Assembly (NCBI GenBank): GCA_035620395.1
Contig: DASPGW010000193.1
Location: 1 to 32,382, forward strand
Direction of reading: 5' to 3'
DNA length: 32,382 nt
Source of the DNA: Desulfuromonadales bacterium
GTDB lineage: Bacteria > Desulfobacterota > Desulfuromonadia > Desulfuromonadales > DASPGW01
Shown here: piece by piece, positions 17,581 through 25,545 of the stretch
Position numbering within the stretch: position 1 is the first letter of the stretch
Layout of the letters: each line of letters starts with the position of its first letter
Notes under the pieces: generated by a model
Seen by the model: only the letters and a program-made list of their open reading frames with translations
The model's database searches: none
Told to the model about the DNA's origin: nothing
Position numbers and translations under genes: made by a program

Positions 17581-18872
17581 GCAAGTCGTATCAGGCAATC
17601 GTCGTCGGGGCCGGGCCGGCCGGATCCTCCGCAGCCCTGACCATGGCCAGGGCCGGGCTGGAGGTGGCGCTGGTCGAGCGGGGCACCTTCCCCGGCGAAA
17701 AGAACATGTTCGGCGGAGTCCTGCACCGGCTCCCCGCCCTGGAGGAGGTCTTCCCCGACTTTTGGGATCGGGCGCCGCTGGAGCGGCACATCGTCAAGAA
17801 GGGCGTCACCTTCATGACCGGCGACTCCAGCTTCAGCACGCTGATCGAAGCGGGGAACTTCGACCGCACTCCCTACAACGGCTACACCGTTTTCCGGCCG
17901 CGTTTCGACCGCTGGCTCGCCGATGAGGCGGTCAAGGCCGGCGCCACCCTCATCACCAGCGCCACGGTGGAAGATGTGGTCACCCGGGGCGGCCGGGTCG
18001 CCGGTGTCAGCATCCTCGACCGGGGAGAGTTGGCCGCTCCGGTGGTGGTCGCCGCCGACGGCGTCCTCTCCTTCACCGCCCTCAAGGCGGGGCTGCGGCG
18101 GCCGACCTTCGACCCGGCGCAGATGGCGGTCGGCATCAAGGCGCTGATCGACATGCCGCGGGAAGTGATCGACGACCGCTTCGGTCTGGTCCGCGATCAG
18201 GGTTACGCCGGCGAGTTCGTCGGCTGCACCGGCGGCGTTCGGGGGGGCGGCTTCCTCTACACCAACTACGACTCCCTCTCCATTGGCCTGGTCTTCCACC
18301 TGGCCAGCCTGCGGGTAAGCGGCAAGACCCCCTACGACCTGCTCAACGAATTTCTCGAGCAGCCCCAGGTCGCCAAGCTGGTTCGCGGCGGGCGGCTTCA
18401 GGAGTATTCGGCCCACCTGATTCCCGAGGGAGGATTTGACATGATCCCCGAGCTGGTCGGCGACGGTATTCTCGTCACCGGCGATGCCGCCGCCCTCTGC
18501 AATGCCACCGGGGTCAATCTGGAGGGGATCAACCTGGCGACCCAGTCGGGTGTCCTGGCCGGCCAGGCGGTAATCGCCGCCCAACAGGCGGGGGACTTCA
18601 GCCGCAAGGGGCTGGAGGAGTACCGGCGGTTGATGAACGACAGCTATGTGATCAAGGACCTCAAGCTGTACCGCAAGGCGCCGCACATGCTGCACAACGA
18701 CCGCATCTACAACGAGTATCCGGAGCTCATAACGAGCGTCATGGAACAGATCTACAGCATAGACGGAGCTCCCAAGGAGAGCTTGTCCAAGCTGTTCCTG
18801 AAGACGGCCCGGGAGAAGGTGGGCCTGGCGAACATCCTGTCCGACGCCTTCGGCGCCTGGAGAGCTGTATGA
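17577..18872 (+). CDS. FixC-like ETF:quinone oxidoreductase flavoprotein
   Basis: This 431-residue FAD protein starts with a dinucleotide-binding motif (AIVVGAGPAGSSAALTMARA). The second FAD motif GILVTGDAAALCNATGVNLE includes the conserved GD. It lacks the C-terminal ferredoxin domain of full-length ETF-QO, and that domain is encoded separately by the next gene, exactly the FixC/FixX split. FixC accepts electrons from FixAB and passes them toward quinone. No transmembrane helix is evident; membrane attachment would be peripheral. It overlaps both neighbours by 4 bp (ATGA). Confidence 0.93.
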   Translation: MSKSYQAIVVGAGPAGSSAALTMARAGLEVALVERGTFPGEKNMFGGVLHRLPALEEVFPDFWDRAPLERHIVKKGVTFMTGDSSFSTLIEAGNFDRTPYNGYTVFRPRFDRWLADEAVKAGATLITSATVEDVVTRGGRVAGVSILDRGELAAPVVVAADGVLSFTALKAGLRRPTFDPAQMAVGIKALIDMPREVIDDRFGLVRDQGYAGEFVGCTGGVRGGGFLYTNYDSLSIGLVFHLASLRVSGKTPYDLLNEFLEQPQVAKLVRGGRLQEYSAHLIPEGGFDMIPELVGDGILVTGDAAALCNATGVNLEGINLATQSGVLAGQAVIAAQQAGDFSRKGLEEYRRLMNDSYVIKDLKLYRKAPHMLHNDRIYNEYPELITSVMEQIYSIDGAPKESLSKLFLKTAREKVGLANILSDAFGAWRAV

Positions 18873-19147
18873 ACATCGACGAGATCTTCGACTTCACCAG
18901 CTTCAGCATCGACCGTGAACCGCACATCGTCCTCGACACCCAGGTCTGCGTCGGCTGCGACAACCGCGGCTGCGTCAACTCCTGTCCGGCCCGCTGCTAC
19001 ACCTGGAGCGAGGCGGAGCAGAAGATGACCTTCGTCTACGACGGCTGCCTCGAATGCGGCACCTGCTATGTCGTCTGCCACCGCAAGGCCTTCACCCGCT
19101 GGCGCTATCCGCGGGGGGGCTTCGGGGTGGCGTATAGGATGACCTGA
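18869..19147 (+). CDS. FixX-like ferredoxin
   Basis: This 92-residue protein has CVGCDNRGCVNSCPARC followed by CLECGTCYVVC and the family C-terminus WRYPRGGFGVAYRM. The second group (C-x2-C-x2-C-x3-C) is a classical 4Fe-4S motif, and the first group supplies more potential ligands. FixX is the ferredoxin partner of FixC, carrying electrons toward quinone. It is coupled to fixC by a 4-bp overlap. Confidence 0.93.
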   Translation: MNIDEIFDFTSFSIDREPHIVLDTQVCVGCDNRGCVNSCPARCYTWSEAEQKMTFVYDGCLECGTCYVVCHRKAFTRWRYPRGGFGVAYRMT

Positions 19148-19172
19148 AAAACAAGGTTGAAGGCTGAATTAT

Positions 19173-19216
19173 GAAGGATGAAAGCAGGCCTGCTTTTTTT
19201 CATTCATTCATCCTTC
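19173..19216 (+). repeat. inverted repeat with T-run between fixX and fixA
   Basis: GAAGGATGAA (19173-19182) is the reverse complement of TTCATCCTTC (19207-19216). The core AGCAGGCCTGCT (19183-19194) is self-complementary and runs into seven Ts (to 19200), so it could act as a weak terminator or pause site. A further copy TTCATCCTT sits at 19221-19229, and the left side is flanked by a similar GAAGGCTGAA, giving the look of a small dispersed repeat. It interrupts an otherwise tightly coupled operon. Confidence 0.6.
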
Positions 19217-19242
19217 CGACTTCATCCTTAAGGAGTAAAAAC

Positions 19243-20136
19243 ATGCCCAACAATAACCTCGATATCCTCGTCCTCCTCCGTGAGACCGCCGATCCCCGTC
19301 CCCCCGCCGGCATCCTCACGCGGGGCGCCGGCATCAGCGAGCGGGGGCTGCGGCGTCTGCCGAATCCGGCGGACCTGGCGGCCCTGGAGGAGGCCCTCTG
19401 TCTCAAGGACACGCTCGGTGCCCGGGTGACGGTGGTTGCCGTCGGTCCCGCCCGGCTCGACGACACCCTGCGGCTCGCTTTCGCCATGGGGGTGGACCGG
19501 GGGATCCGGTTCTGGGACCACGGCCTGGATGGGGGCGATGCCCTGGTCGATGCGCGCATCCTCGCCCGGATCATGACCATTCTCTCTCCTACCCTTGTCT
19601 TCACCGGCAACCGGCTGACGGACCGGGGAGACGACCCGGCGCCGGCCCTGGCCGCTGCGGTGCTGGGCATGCCGTGCATCGCCGCCACCGTCTCGCTCAC
19701 GCTCAAGCAGGCAGGTGTCGAAGCGCTGCGCAAGGCGGACCGGGGCGCCCGGCAGTCGGTTGCGGCGCCGTTCCCCTGCACGGTCCTCTTCGAGGAGGAG
19801 AAAGTGCCACGATACCCCTCCATCGAGGCGGTCATCAAATCCCTGCTGGCGCCCGTCGAGGAATGGGTGCTGGCGGACCTGGGTCTCCCCTTCTGGGAGG
19901 TGGGCGCCACGGGTGCCAGTCTCACGACGGCGGAGTTCGGTCTTCCCCGCCCCGACCCGGTCCGGGTCGTGACTCCGGATCCGCAGCTACCCGCCTTCGA
20001 GCGGATACTCTCCCTGCTCTCCGGCGGGATCAAGGCCCGCGAGGGGAGGATGCACTCTCTCTCGGCCGAGGAGACGGCCGCGGGGCTCTGGAAGATTTTC
20101 TGCGAGGAGGGTCTGGCCCCGGGAGGAACCTCATGA
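19243..20136 (+). CDS. electron transfer flavoprotein beta subunit (EtfB/FixA-like)
   Basis: This 297-residue protein begins MPNNNLDILVLLRETADPRP, with the EtfB pattern of a conserved N-terminal strand, NPADLAALEEAL (NxxDxxAxEEAL) and VTVVAVGPARLDDTLRLAFAMG. FTGNRLTDRGDDPAPALAA is the counterpart of the nucleotide-binding GxxxxDxxxxQxGP region, with the usual Q/GP partly altered. It is longer than common EtfB (about 255 residues). It would pair with the EtfA-like protein at 16585. ATG follows TTAAGGAGT. It overlaps mftF by 4 bp. Whether it is a bifurcating type cannot be decided by eye. Confidence 0.88.
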   Translation: MPNNNLDILVLLRETADPRPPAGILTRGAGISERGLRRLPNPADLAALEEALCLKDTLGARVTVVAVGPARLDDTLRLAFAMGVDRGIRFWDHGLDGGDALVDARILARIMTILSPTLVFTGNRLTDRGDDPAPALAAAVLGMPCIAATVSLTLKQAGVEALRKADRGARQSVAAPFPCTVLFEEEKVPRYPSIEAVIKSLLAPVEEWVLADLGLPFWEVGATGASLTTAEFGLPRPDPVRVVTPDPQLPAFERILSLLSGGIKAREGRMHSLSAEETAAGLWKIFCEEGLAPGGTS

Positions 20137-21566
20137 CCTACCGTCTGGCAGAGCACGTGGAACTGGTGGAGCGGGAGGGGGCAAGCTACCTGGTGGCCAA
20201 GACCCCTCTCTGCGCTCTGCGCCTGAACGGTTCGCTGGCGGAGCTCGTCAGGCGCGGGCTGGCCGGGCCGCTGACGCCCGCCTCCGCCGCTGAAACCAAG
20301 GTCCTCGAGCAGTTGGTCGCCAAAGGGTTCGTGGAACGGATCCGCAGCCTGGCCGAACAGCCGGCGGCACTTCCCACCGTCAGTGTCGTCATCCCGGTCA
20401 AGGACCGGGCGGAGGAGCTCGCCCGCTGCCTCGCTTCCCTCGCCCGGCTCGACTATCCGCAGGAGAAGCTCCAGGTCATCGTCGTCGACGACGGCAGCCG
20501 CGACGAATCGGCGCTGGTGGCCCGCCAGGCCGGCGCGCTCGTCATCCCCTCGGGGGGGACGGGGCGAGGGCCGGCGGCGGCGCGCAACGTCGGCGCATCC
20601 GTCGCGACCGGGGAGGTCCTCGCCTTCATCGATTCCGACTGCAGCGCCTCGGCGGGGTGGCTCGCCGAGTTGATCCCCGCCTTTGCCGATCCGCTCATGG
20701 TGGCCGTCGGCGGGCGGGTGGACGGCATGTGTACCGCTTCCGCCGTCGACCGCTACGAGGCGGTCATGTCGAGCCTCACCCTCGGTTCGCGGGAGCGTAC
20801 GGGCAGCGGCGGAAACGACACCTTCTACCTGCCCAGCTGCAACCTGCTGGTGCGGCGGCCAGCCTTTCTGGCGGCCCGCGGCTTCGACGACAGCATGCAC
20901 GTGGGGGAGGATGTCGACCTGACCTGGCGCCTGCGGGACGCCGGCTGGACCATCGCCTATCTGCCGGTGGGAGGGGTTCTGCACGAGCACCGCAGCACAG
21001 TCCGCTCCTTCATGTCCCGCCGTTTCGACTACGGCACCTCCGAGGGGCAGCTTCAGGTCCTGCATCCCCAGCGCCGCAAGCGGCTGGTCATCCCCCCCTT
21101 GCTGGCCCTCGTGCTGGCTCTTTGTCTTCTGGCTCCGTTGGCGGCGTGGTGGCCGCTGCTGCCGGCCGCAGGACTGCTCGCAGCCGACGCGGTAGTGGTC
21201 CGGCTGCGGATTGCCCGCCGGGGACTCCCCATCGGCCTGCCGGCCTTGCTCGCCGGGCGCCTGCGGGCCCTAGGCAGCCTGGTCTACTATCTCTGCTACC
21301 ACTTGGTGCGCTACTACGCCGCCGTACTCATCGCCATCGCGCTGGCCCTTCCCCCGTTCTGGGCGGTGTTCGTCGGTGCTCTGGGGGTTGCCGCCGGCGT
21401 CGATTATGCGGTGAAAAAGCCGCGTCTCTCCTTCGTCCGTTTCGCCGGCATCTATCTGCTGGAGCAGGTTGCCTACGGAGCCGGCGTCTTCTGGGGGTGC
21501 CTGCGGCGGAAAACCTTTGCCTCCTACCGGGTGCTCATCCTCCGGCAGGCGGAGCTTTCGGTTTAA
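20133..21566 (+). CDS. mftF: mycofactocin glycosyltransferase MftF
   Basis: This 477-residue protein has a PqqD-like N-terminal segment of about 80 residues (LVEREGASYLVAKTPLCALR). A GT2 catalytic domain follows with VSVVIPVKDRAEELARCL, IVVDDGSRDES, IDSDCSAS (DxD-like) and GEDVDLTWRLRDAGW (the ED and Q/RxxRW-like region). A C-terminal hydrophobic region has several membrane helices (about 305-450). MftF adds beta-1,4-glucose units to mycofactocin in mycobacteria. It is the last gene of the tightly coupled block, and its ATG overlaps the EtfB stop. The frame stays open much further upstream, but the 20133 start is fixed by coupling and by the domain boundary. The TAA is followed closely by the AOR riboswitch, with no terminator seen between. 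Confidence 0.9.
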   Translation: MTYRLAEHVELVEREGASYLVAKTPLCALRLNGSLAELVRRGLAGPLTPASAAETKVLEQLVAKGFVERIRSLAEQPAALPTVSVVIPVKDRAEELARCLASLARLDYPQEKLQVIVVDDGSRDESALVARQAGALVIPSGGTGRGPAAARNVGASVATGEVLAFIDSDCSASAGWLAELIPAFADPLMVAVGGRVDGMCTASAVDRYEAVMSSLTLGSRERTGSGGNDTFYLPSCNLLVRRPAFLAARGFDDSMHVGEDVDLTWRLRDAGWTIAYLPVGGVLHEHRSTVRSFMSRRFDYGTSEGQLQVLHPQRRKRLVIPPLLALVLALCLLAPLAAWWPLLPAAGLLAADAVVVRLRIARRGLPIGLPALLAGRLRALGSLVYYLCYHLVRYYAAVLIAIALALPPFWAVFVGALGVAAGVDYAVKKPRLSFVRFAGIYLLEQVAYGAGVFWGCLRRKTFASYRVLILRQAELSV

Positions 21567-21584
21567 GATCAAGAAAATTTAAAC

Positions 21585-21677
21585 ATCTCCGAGTCTGCGC
21601 GCCTACAGGAATATCCCACGGTGACAGGCCAACGGGTTCTGCCGGAAACGGCAGGGCCTCCCTGGCGGAAAGGAGAT
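21585..21677 (+). ncRNA. Moco/Tuco-type riboswitch upstream of the AOR gene
   Basis: The outer stem ATCTCC (21585-21590) pairs with GGAGAT (21672-21677), starting with the conserved TCTCCGAG. A central four-base stem AGGC/GCCT is followed by GGCCAACGGGTT, a hairpin CTGCC-GGAAAC-GGCAG closed by GGCC, then CTCCC and GGAAAGGAG. These are the conserved blocks of the Moco RNA motif. A near-copy precedes the moeA cluster. The 3' strand of the outer stem runs straight into TTTTTT (21677-21682), so the closed form could promote termination. Placement before a tungsten-type AOR points to a tungsten-cofactor response, which is inference. Confidence 0.88.
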
Positions 21678-21718
21678 TTTTTCAGCCACAATCAAGCGGG
21701 AAAGGAGAAACAAAGGGT

Positions 21719-23455
21719 ATGGACAAGATTGCCAGAATCAACATGGGCGCGGCAGGCGGCCCGAAGGTGACGGTTGAGGACGTCGGTGAATATGCCGGAC
21801 TCGGCGGCCGGGCACTGACCTCCCTGCTCATCGCCAAGGAAGTACACCCCCTCTGCCATGCGCTGGGCGCCGAGAACAAGCTGGTCATCGCCCCCGGCAT
21901 GCTGAGCGGTACCGCCGGCGCCATGACCGGCCGGCTGTCGGTGGGGTGCAAGAGCCCGCTGACCGGCACCATCAAGGAGTCCAACGCCGGCGGCCAGGCG
22001 GCGCAGGTTATGGCACGGATAGGCTATGCCGCCATCGTCCTCGAGGGGAAACCGGAAGGCGACGACCTCTACAAGATCTACGTCAACAAGGATGGCATCC
22101 ACGTCATCGTCGACAACAGCCTGAAGGACCTCGACAACTACCCGGTCATCGAGAAGCTGCGCAAGGAGTACGGTGACAAGGTCGCCTACATGTCGATCGG
22201 CACCGCCGGCGAGCGCAAGCTGCTGGCGGCCTCCATCGCCTGCACCGACCCGGAACTGCGGCCGACCCGGCACTGCGGCCGTGGCGGCGTGGGCGCCGTC
22301 ATGGGCGCCAAGCGGGTCAAGGCGATCATCCTCGACGACGCCGGGATGAAGATGCGCCCGCCGAAAGACCCGGAGAAGTACCGGGACGCCAACCGCAAGT
22401 TCGTCGAGGGGCTGCGCAAGCACCCGGTCACCGGCGAGGGCCTGCCCGCCTACGGCACCAACATCCTGACCAACGTGCTGAACGAGGCGGGCGGCTACCC
22501 CAGCTACAACTTCAAGCAGGGACAATTCGCCGGCTCTTCCAATATCAGTGGCGAGTCCCAGGCGGCGCTGGAAGTCAAGCGCGGCGGCAGCGCCACCCAC
22601 GGCTGCCATCGCGGCTGCGTCATCCAGTGCTCCGGCATCTACAACGACAAGGACGGCCACTACCTGACCAAGCAGCCGGAGTACGAGACGGTCTGGTCGC
22701 ATGGCGGCCACTGCGGCATCGACGACCTCGACACCATCGCCCACCTCGACTTCCTGGACGACAACATCGGCCTCGATACCATCGAAATGGGGGTCACCAT
22801 CGGCGTCGCCATGGACGCGGGAATTATCAAGTTCGGCGACCGCGAGGGGGCCATCCGCCTGATGGAGGAAGTCGGCAAGGGGACGCCGCTCGGCCGCATC
22901 CTCGGCAGCGGCGCCGCGGTGACCGGCAAGGTGTTCGGCGTCGAGCGGGTACCGGTGGTCAAGGACCAGGCCCTGCCCGCCTACGACCCGCGCGCCATCC
23001 AGGGGATCGGCGTCACCTACGCCACCACCACCATGGGGGCCGACCATACCGCTGGCTACGCCATCGCCACCAACATCCTCAAGGTCGGCGGCGACGTCGA
23101 TCCGCTGAAGACCGAAGGCCAGGTCGAGCTCTCCCGCAACCTGCAGATCGCCACCGCCGCCATCGACTCGACCGGCATGTGCCTCTTCATCGCCTTCGCC
23201 ATTATGGACCAGCCGGAGACTTTCCAGGCGCTGCTCGACATGCTCGGTTCCTTCTACGGCATCACCATGACCGGCGACGACGTGGTGGCGCTGGGCAAGC
23301 GGGTTCTCGCCGCAGAGCGGGACTTCAACACCCGCGCCGGTTTCACCAAGCATCACGACCGGCTCCCCCGTTTCTTCTACAACGAGCCGATTGCGCCCCA
23401 CAACGTCACGTTCATGATGAAGGATGAGGAGCTGGACGAGGTCTTCAACTTCTAG
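21719..23455 (+). CDS. aldehyde:ferredoxin oxidoreductase (AOR family, tungsten-type)
   Basis: This 578-residue AOR-family enzyme has the N-terminal pterin-binding domain (GLGGRALTSLL, PGMLSGTAGAMTGRLSVGCKSPLTGT, SNAGGQ). The 4Fe-4S ligands are C296, C300 and C304 (CHRGCVIQC) plus C488 (STGMCLF). The spacing of the first pair is C-x3-C rather than the C-x2-C of Pyrococcus AOR. It would oxidise aldehydes to acids, or reduce acids, with ferredoxin, using a tungsten bis-pterin. It sits behind a Moco/Tuco riboswitch and upstream of MoaD, E1, MoeA and TupA genes. ATG 21719 follows GGAG; a strong terminator follows the stop. Coupling to the alcohol dehydrogenase (alcohol to aldehyde to acid) is inferred from context. 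Confidence 0.95.
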   Translation: MDKIARINMGAAGGPKVTVEDVGEYAGLGGRALTSLLIAKEVHPLCHALGAENKLVIAPGMLSGTAGAMTGRLSVGCKSPLTGTIKESNAGGQAAQVMARIGYAAIVLEGKPEGDDLYKIYVNKDGIHVIVDNSLKDLDNYPVIEKLRKEYGDKVAYMSIGTAGERKLLAASIACTDPELRPTRHCGRGGVGAVMGAKRVKAIILDDAGMKMRPPKDPEKYRDANRKFVEGLRKHPVTGEGLPAYGTNILTNVLNEAGGYPSYNFKQGQFAGSSNISGESQAALEVKRGGSATHGCHRGCVIQCSGIYNDKDGHYLTKQPEYETVWSHGGHCGIDDLDTIAHLDFLDDNIGLDTIEMGVTIGVAMDAGIIKFGDREGAIRLMEEVGKGTPLGRILGSGAAVTGKVFGVERVPVVKDQALPAYDPRAIQGIGVTYATTTMGADHTAGYAIATNILKVGGDVDPLKTEGQVELSRNLQIATAAIDSTGMCLFIAFAIMDQPETFQALLDMLGSFYGITMTGDDVVALGKRVLAAERDFNTRAGFTKHHDRLPRFFYNEPIAPHNVTFMMKDEELDEVFNF

Positions 23456-23504
23456 TGGGGGATAAGGTGTAACAGCCCCTGAAATCCCGAACATTGCTGA
23501 ATCA

Positions 23505-23532
23505 GGCGGGGCATCTCGCCCCGCCTTTTTTT
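23505..23532 (+). terminator. strong intrinsic terminator after AOR
   Basis: GGCGGGGC (23505-23512), loop ATCTC, GCCCCGCC (23518-23525), then seven Ts. It ends the AOR transcript 50 bp after the stop and 22 bp before the next gene, so the downstream genes need read-through or a promoter of their own. Confidence 0.93.
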
Positions 23533-23553
23533 ACAGGCCGATCAGGAGGGAGC

Positions 23554-23775
23554 ATGCTGCTGGAACAGTTGGTGGAAAATGCCGGGCAGCCCCCGGAGTA
23601 TGACTGGGACGCCTACTACCGCTGGCTGTTCAGCGTGCTTGCGGGCCGGGAAGTCACCGGCTACAGTTTCTGGCAATGCAAACAATGCCTCACGGTCAAT
23701 GTCGTCTACCTGCCGGCACGCTACGGAACCTGCCGCGGCTGCGCACTCATTCATCTGCCGAACGAGATGTGTTAA
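23554..23775 (+). CDS. small zinc-ribbon-like protein, function unknown
   Basis: This 73-residue protein begins MLLEQLVENAGQPPEYDWD. Its C-terminal half has two Cys pairs, CKQC and CRGC, about 22 residues apart, the layout of a small zinc ribbon or rubredoxin-like knuckle. The ATG is preceded by AGGAGGGAG, an excellent ribosome-binding site, which supports it as a real gene. I do not recognise the family. Lying between AOR and the cofactor genes, it may be an accessory to the AOR, but nothing in the sequence proves that. Confidence 0.7.
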   Translation: MLLEQLVENAGQPPEYDWDAYYRWLFSVLAGREVTGYSFWQCKQCLTVNVVYLPARYGTCRGCALIHLPNEMC

Positions 23776-23821
23776 AGTAGGGTTGTCTTCCTTGCGGCGC
23801 TAGAAACCGGGAAAGAAAATC

Positions 23822-24457
23822 ATGGCGCAGGAGAACCGCCGGCAGTCCACGGCAAGGCTTTCGCTTACCTTTGCGGATGGAATGCCGGAACATCTCAGCT
23901 GCTTTTTTTCGCTTCTGCAGCAAGGGTTCTGCATCAGGGTGCAGGTCGGCTGCGGTATCCGGGAACTGCTCTGCAGCCAGTTCGGCATCGACCCGGACTA
24001 CCTGAAGCAGCGGATCACGACCATTTTTCTCAACGGCAAGCCGGTTGACGATACGGAAGCCAGCCGGATCGCCGAGGGTGCCACGCTGGCTCTTTCCGCC
24101 GCCATGCCGGGCCTGGTCGGCGCCACCATGCGGCGTGGCGGCTTCTATGCCGCCATGCGCGGTGCCATCACCCACCATGAATCGGCAGAAGGTGCTGAGG
24201 AAAAATACGGCACTATCAGGATCAAGTTGTTCAACCTGCTGATGGCCGAATTGGGGCCGGGTTTTCTGCGGCAGGGGATTGTCGTCCCGACTCCCGCGTT
24301 GGCGAATTTTCTGGCCGCGCAAGCTCCCGATTTCTGGGAGGGATGGAGCGAAATACGGCTGAACGGTAAACCGGTCGCAGCCGGGATTTTGCAAACCGGG
24401 GCATGGACTGCCCCGAGCGAGGAATTGACAGAGCTTTGTGTCCTCTTCGAGGAGTGA
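23822..24457 (+). CDS. unrecognised protein, possible duplicated beta-grasp (MoaD/ThiS-like) fold
   Basis: This 211-residue protein has no family I can name. Two halves seem related. Residues about 38-100 contain VGCGIRELL, IFLNGKPVDD, EGATLALS and end LVGATMRRGG. Residues about 125-211 contain IVVPTPALANFL, IRLNGKPVAA and LTELCVLFEE. The order (hydrophobic strand, xxLL helix, NGKPV strand, G-D/A-T-LAL strand) resembles ubiquitin-like sulphur carriers. Its stop is 3 bp before a genuine MoaD-like gene that is followed by an E1 gene. It may therefore be an AOR-specific or cofactor-assembly accessory. The ribosome-binding site is weak (GGGAAAG). Confidence 0.75.
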   Translation: MAQENRRQSTARLSLTFADGMPEHLSCFFSLLQQGFCIRVQVGCGIRELLCSQFGIDPDYLKQRITTIFLNGKPVDDTEASRIAEGATLALSAAMPGLVGATMRRGGFYAAMRGAITHHESAEGAEEKYGTIRIKLFNLLMAELGPGFLRQGIVVPTPALANFLAAQAPDFWEGWSEIRLNGKPVAAGILQTGAWTAPSEELTELCVLFEE

Positions 24458-24460
24458 AAC

Positions 24461-24685
24461 ATGCAGGTTACGGTCAAACTGTTCGCGAATTTCCGTCACG
24501 GACGCTTCAACATCGAAGTCCGCCAATATCAGCCGGGCACCACCGTCGGGCAGGTCGTCGAAGAGATCGGCATCCCGAAGGAGGAGCTGGGCATCCTGCT
24601 CGTCAACAGCCGGCATGTCGGTTTGGACCGTGAATTGCACGACGGGGATACACTTGCCCTGTTCCCCCTGGTTGGAGGCGGCTGA
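24461..24685 (+). CDS. MoaD/ThiS-family sulphur carrier protein
   Basis: This 74-residue ubiquitin-like protein starts MQVTVKLFANFR, has TTVGQVVEEIGIP and LLVNSRHVG, and ends DGDTLALFPLVGGG with the required C-terminal Gly-Gly. Such proteins are adenylated at the C-terminus by an E1 (ThiF/MoeB type) and carry thiocarboxylate sulphur for the molybdopterin dithiolene. It lies 3 bp after the unknown gene and 1 bp before the E1 gene. In this setting it probably serves molybdenum or tungsten pterin synthesis, although a catalytic MoaE partner is not in the window. Confidence 0.92.
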   Translation: MQVTVKLFANFRHGRFNIEVRQYQPGTTVGQVVEEIGIPKEELGILLVNSRHVGLDRELHDGDTLALFPLVGGG

Positions 24686-24686
24686 G

Positions 24687-25505
24687 ATGGAGGAACTCCG
24701 AACCTTTCTCGAAAAGCATGCAGACGGCGATCTGCTCGCCTGGCGGCATCAGGTGGCGGCCGCGAAGCACTTCGGCCTGAGCCTGGCCGAAGTGGAAACG
24801 GCGATCCTCGAAGCCGGGCTGCTGCCGGCACGCTACCAGCGCAACCGCCGGATGCTCTCGACGCTGCAGCAGCTCCAGCTGTTCCGCAGCCGGGTCGCCG
24901 TGATCGGCTGCGGCGGGCTGGGTGGTTACATTCTGGAACAGCTGGCCCGTCTCGGAGTGGGACATATTGTCGCAATTGATCCCGATGTCTTCGAGGAGCA
25001 CAACCTCAACCGCCAACTGCTCTCCTCGCCCGCCATGCTGGGCCGCGCCAAGGCGGAGCTGGCGGCGCAGCGGGTGGCGGAAATCAATCCGGCGGTGACC
25101 CTCAATCCGGTGCGTGAAGCTTTTTCCCGGGAAAATGGCCGCGAGCTGCTTTCCGGGCTGGACTGCATCGTCGACGCGGTGGATAATGTAACGGCGCGCC
25201 TGGAGCTGGAAGCGGTCTGCAGCGAACTGAATGTTCCCCTGGTGCACGGGGCCATCGCCGGCTGGTATGGCCACGTCGCCACCATCTATCCGGGCGAAAA
25301 CACCATGCAGTTGATCTATCGTCACTGGACGGGGGGCAAGGGGGTCGAGCAGCAATTGGGCAACCCCTCCTTTACGCCGGCCGTAGCCGCCAGTCTCGAG
25401 GTCGCTGAGGTGTGCAAAGTTCTGCTCGGGCAGGGGGCGCTGTTGCGCAACCGGAAGCTTGCCTTCAATCTGCTCGATATGGAGGTCGAGGAAATCCCTT
25501 TGTAG
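24687..25505 (+). CDS. ThiF/MoeB-family adenylyltransferase (E1-like)
   Basis: This 272-residue protein has an ATP-binding Rossmann fold with VAVIGCGGLGGYILEQLARLGVG, then the family sequence DPDVFEEHNLNRQLL with the Asp and Arg of the active site, and DCIVDAVDNVTARLELE. An extra N-terminal helical segment of about 60 residues precedes the E1 core. The two CxxC zinc pairs of MoeB/ThiF and the usual catalytic Cys region are not evident, as in several HesA/MoeB-like proteins tied to tungsten enzymes. It would activate the MoaD-like protein encoded 1 bp upstream. The gene ends just before the second riboswitch. Confidence 0.92.
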   Translation: MEELRTFLEKHADGDLLAWRHQVAAAKHFGLSLAEVETAILEAGLLPARYQRNRRMLSTLQQLQLFRSRVAVIGCGGLGGYILEQLARLGVGHIVAIDPDVFEEHNLNRQLLSSPAMLGRAKAELAAQRVAEINPAVTLNPVREAFSRENGRELLSGLDCIVDAVDNVTARLELEAVCSELNVPLVHGAIAGWYGHVATIYPGENTMQLIYRHWTGGKGVEQQLGNPSFTPAVAASLEVAEVCKVLLGQGALLRNRKLAFNLLDMEVEEIPL

Positions 25506-25545
25506 CAGGCCGGGTATTTTTTATAAGCCCTGGATATCCAAATAA

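Noticed and set aside
20657-21718. Long plus-strand frame joining the AOR to sequence inside mftF
   Set aside because: The part before 21719 is in the wrong frame over mftF and the riboswitch; the AOR similarity and ribosome-binding site begin at 21719.
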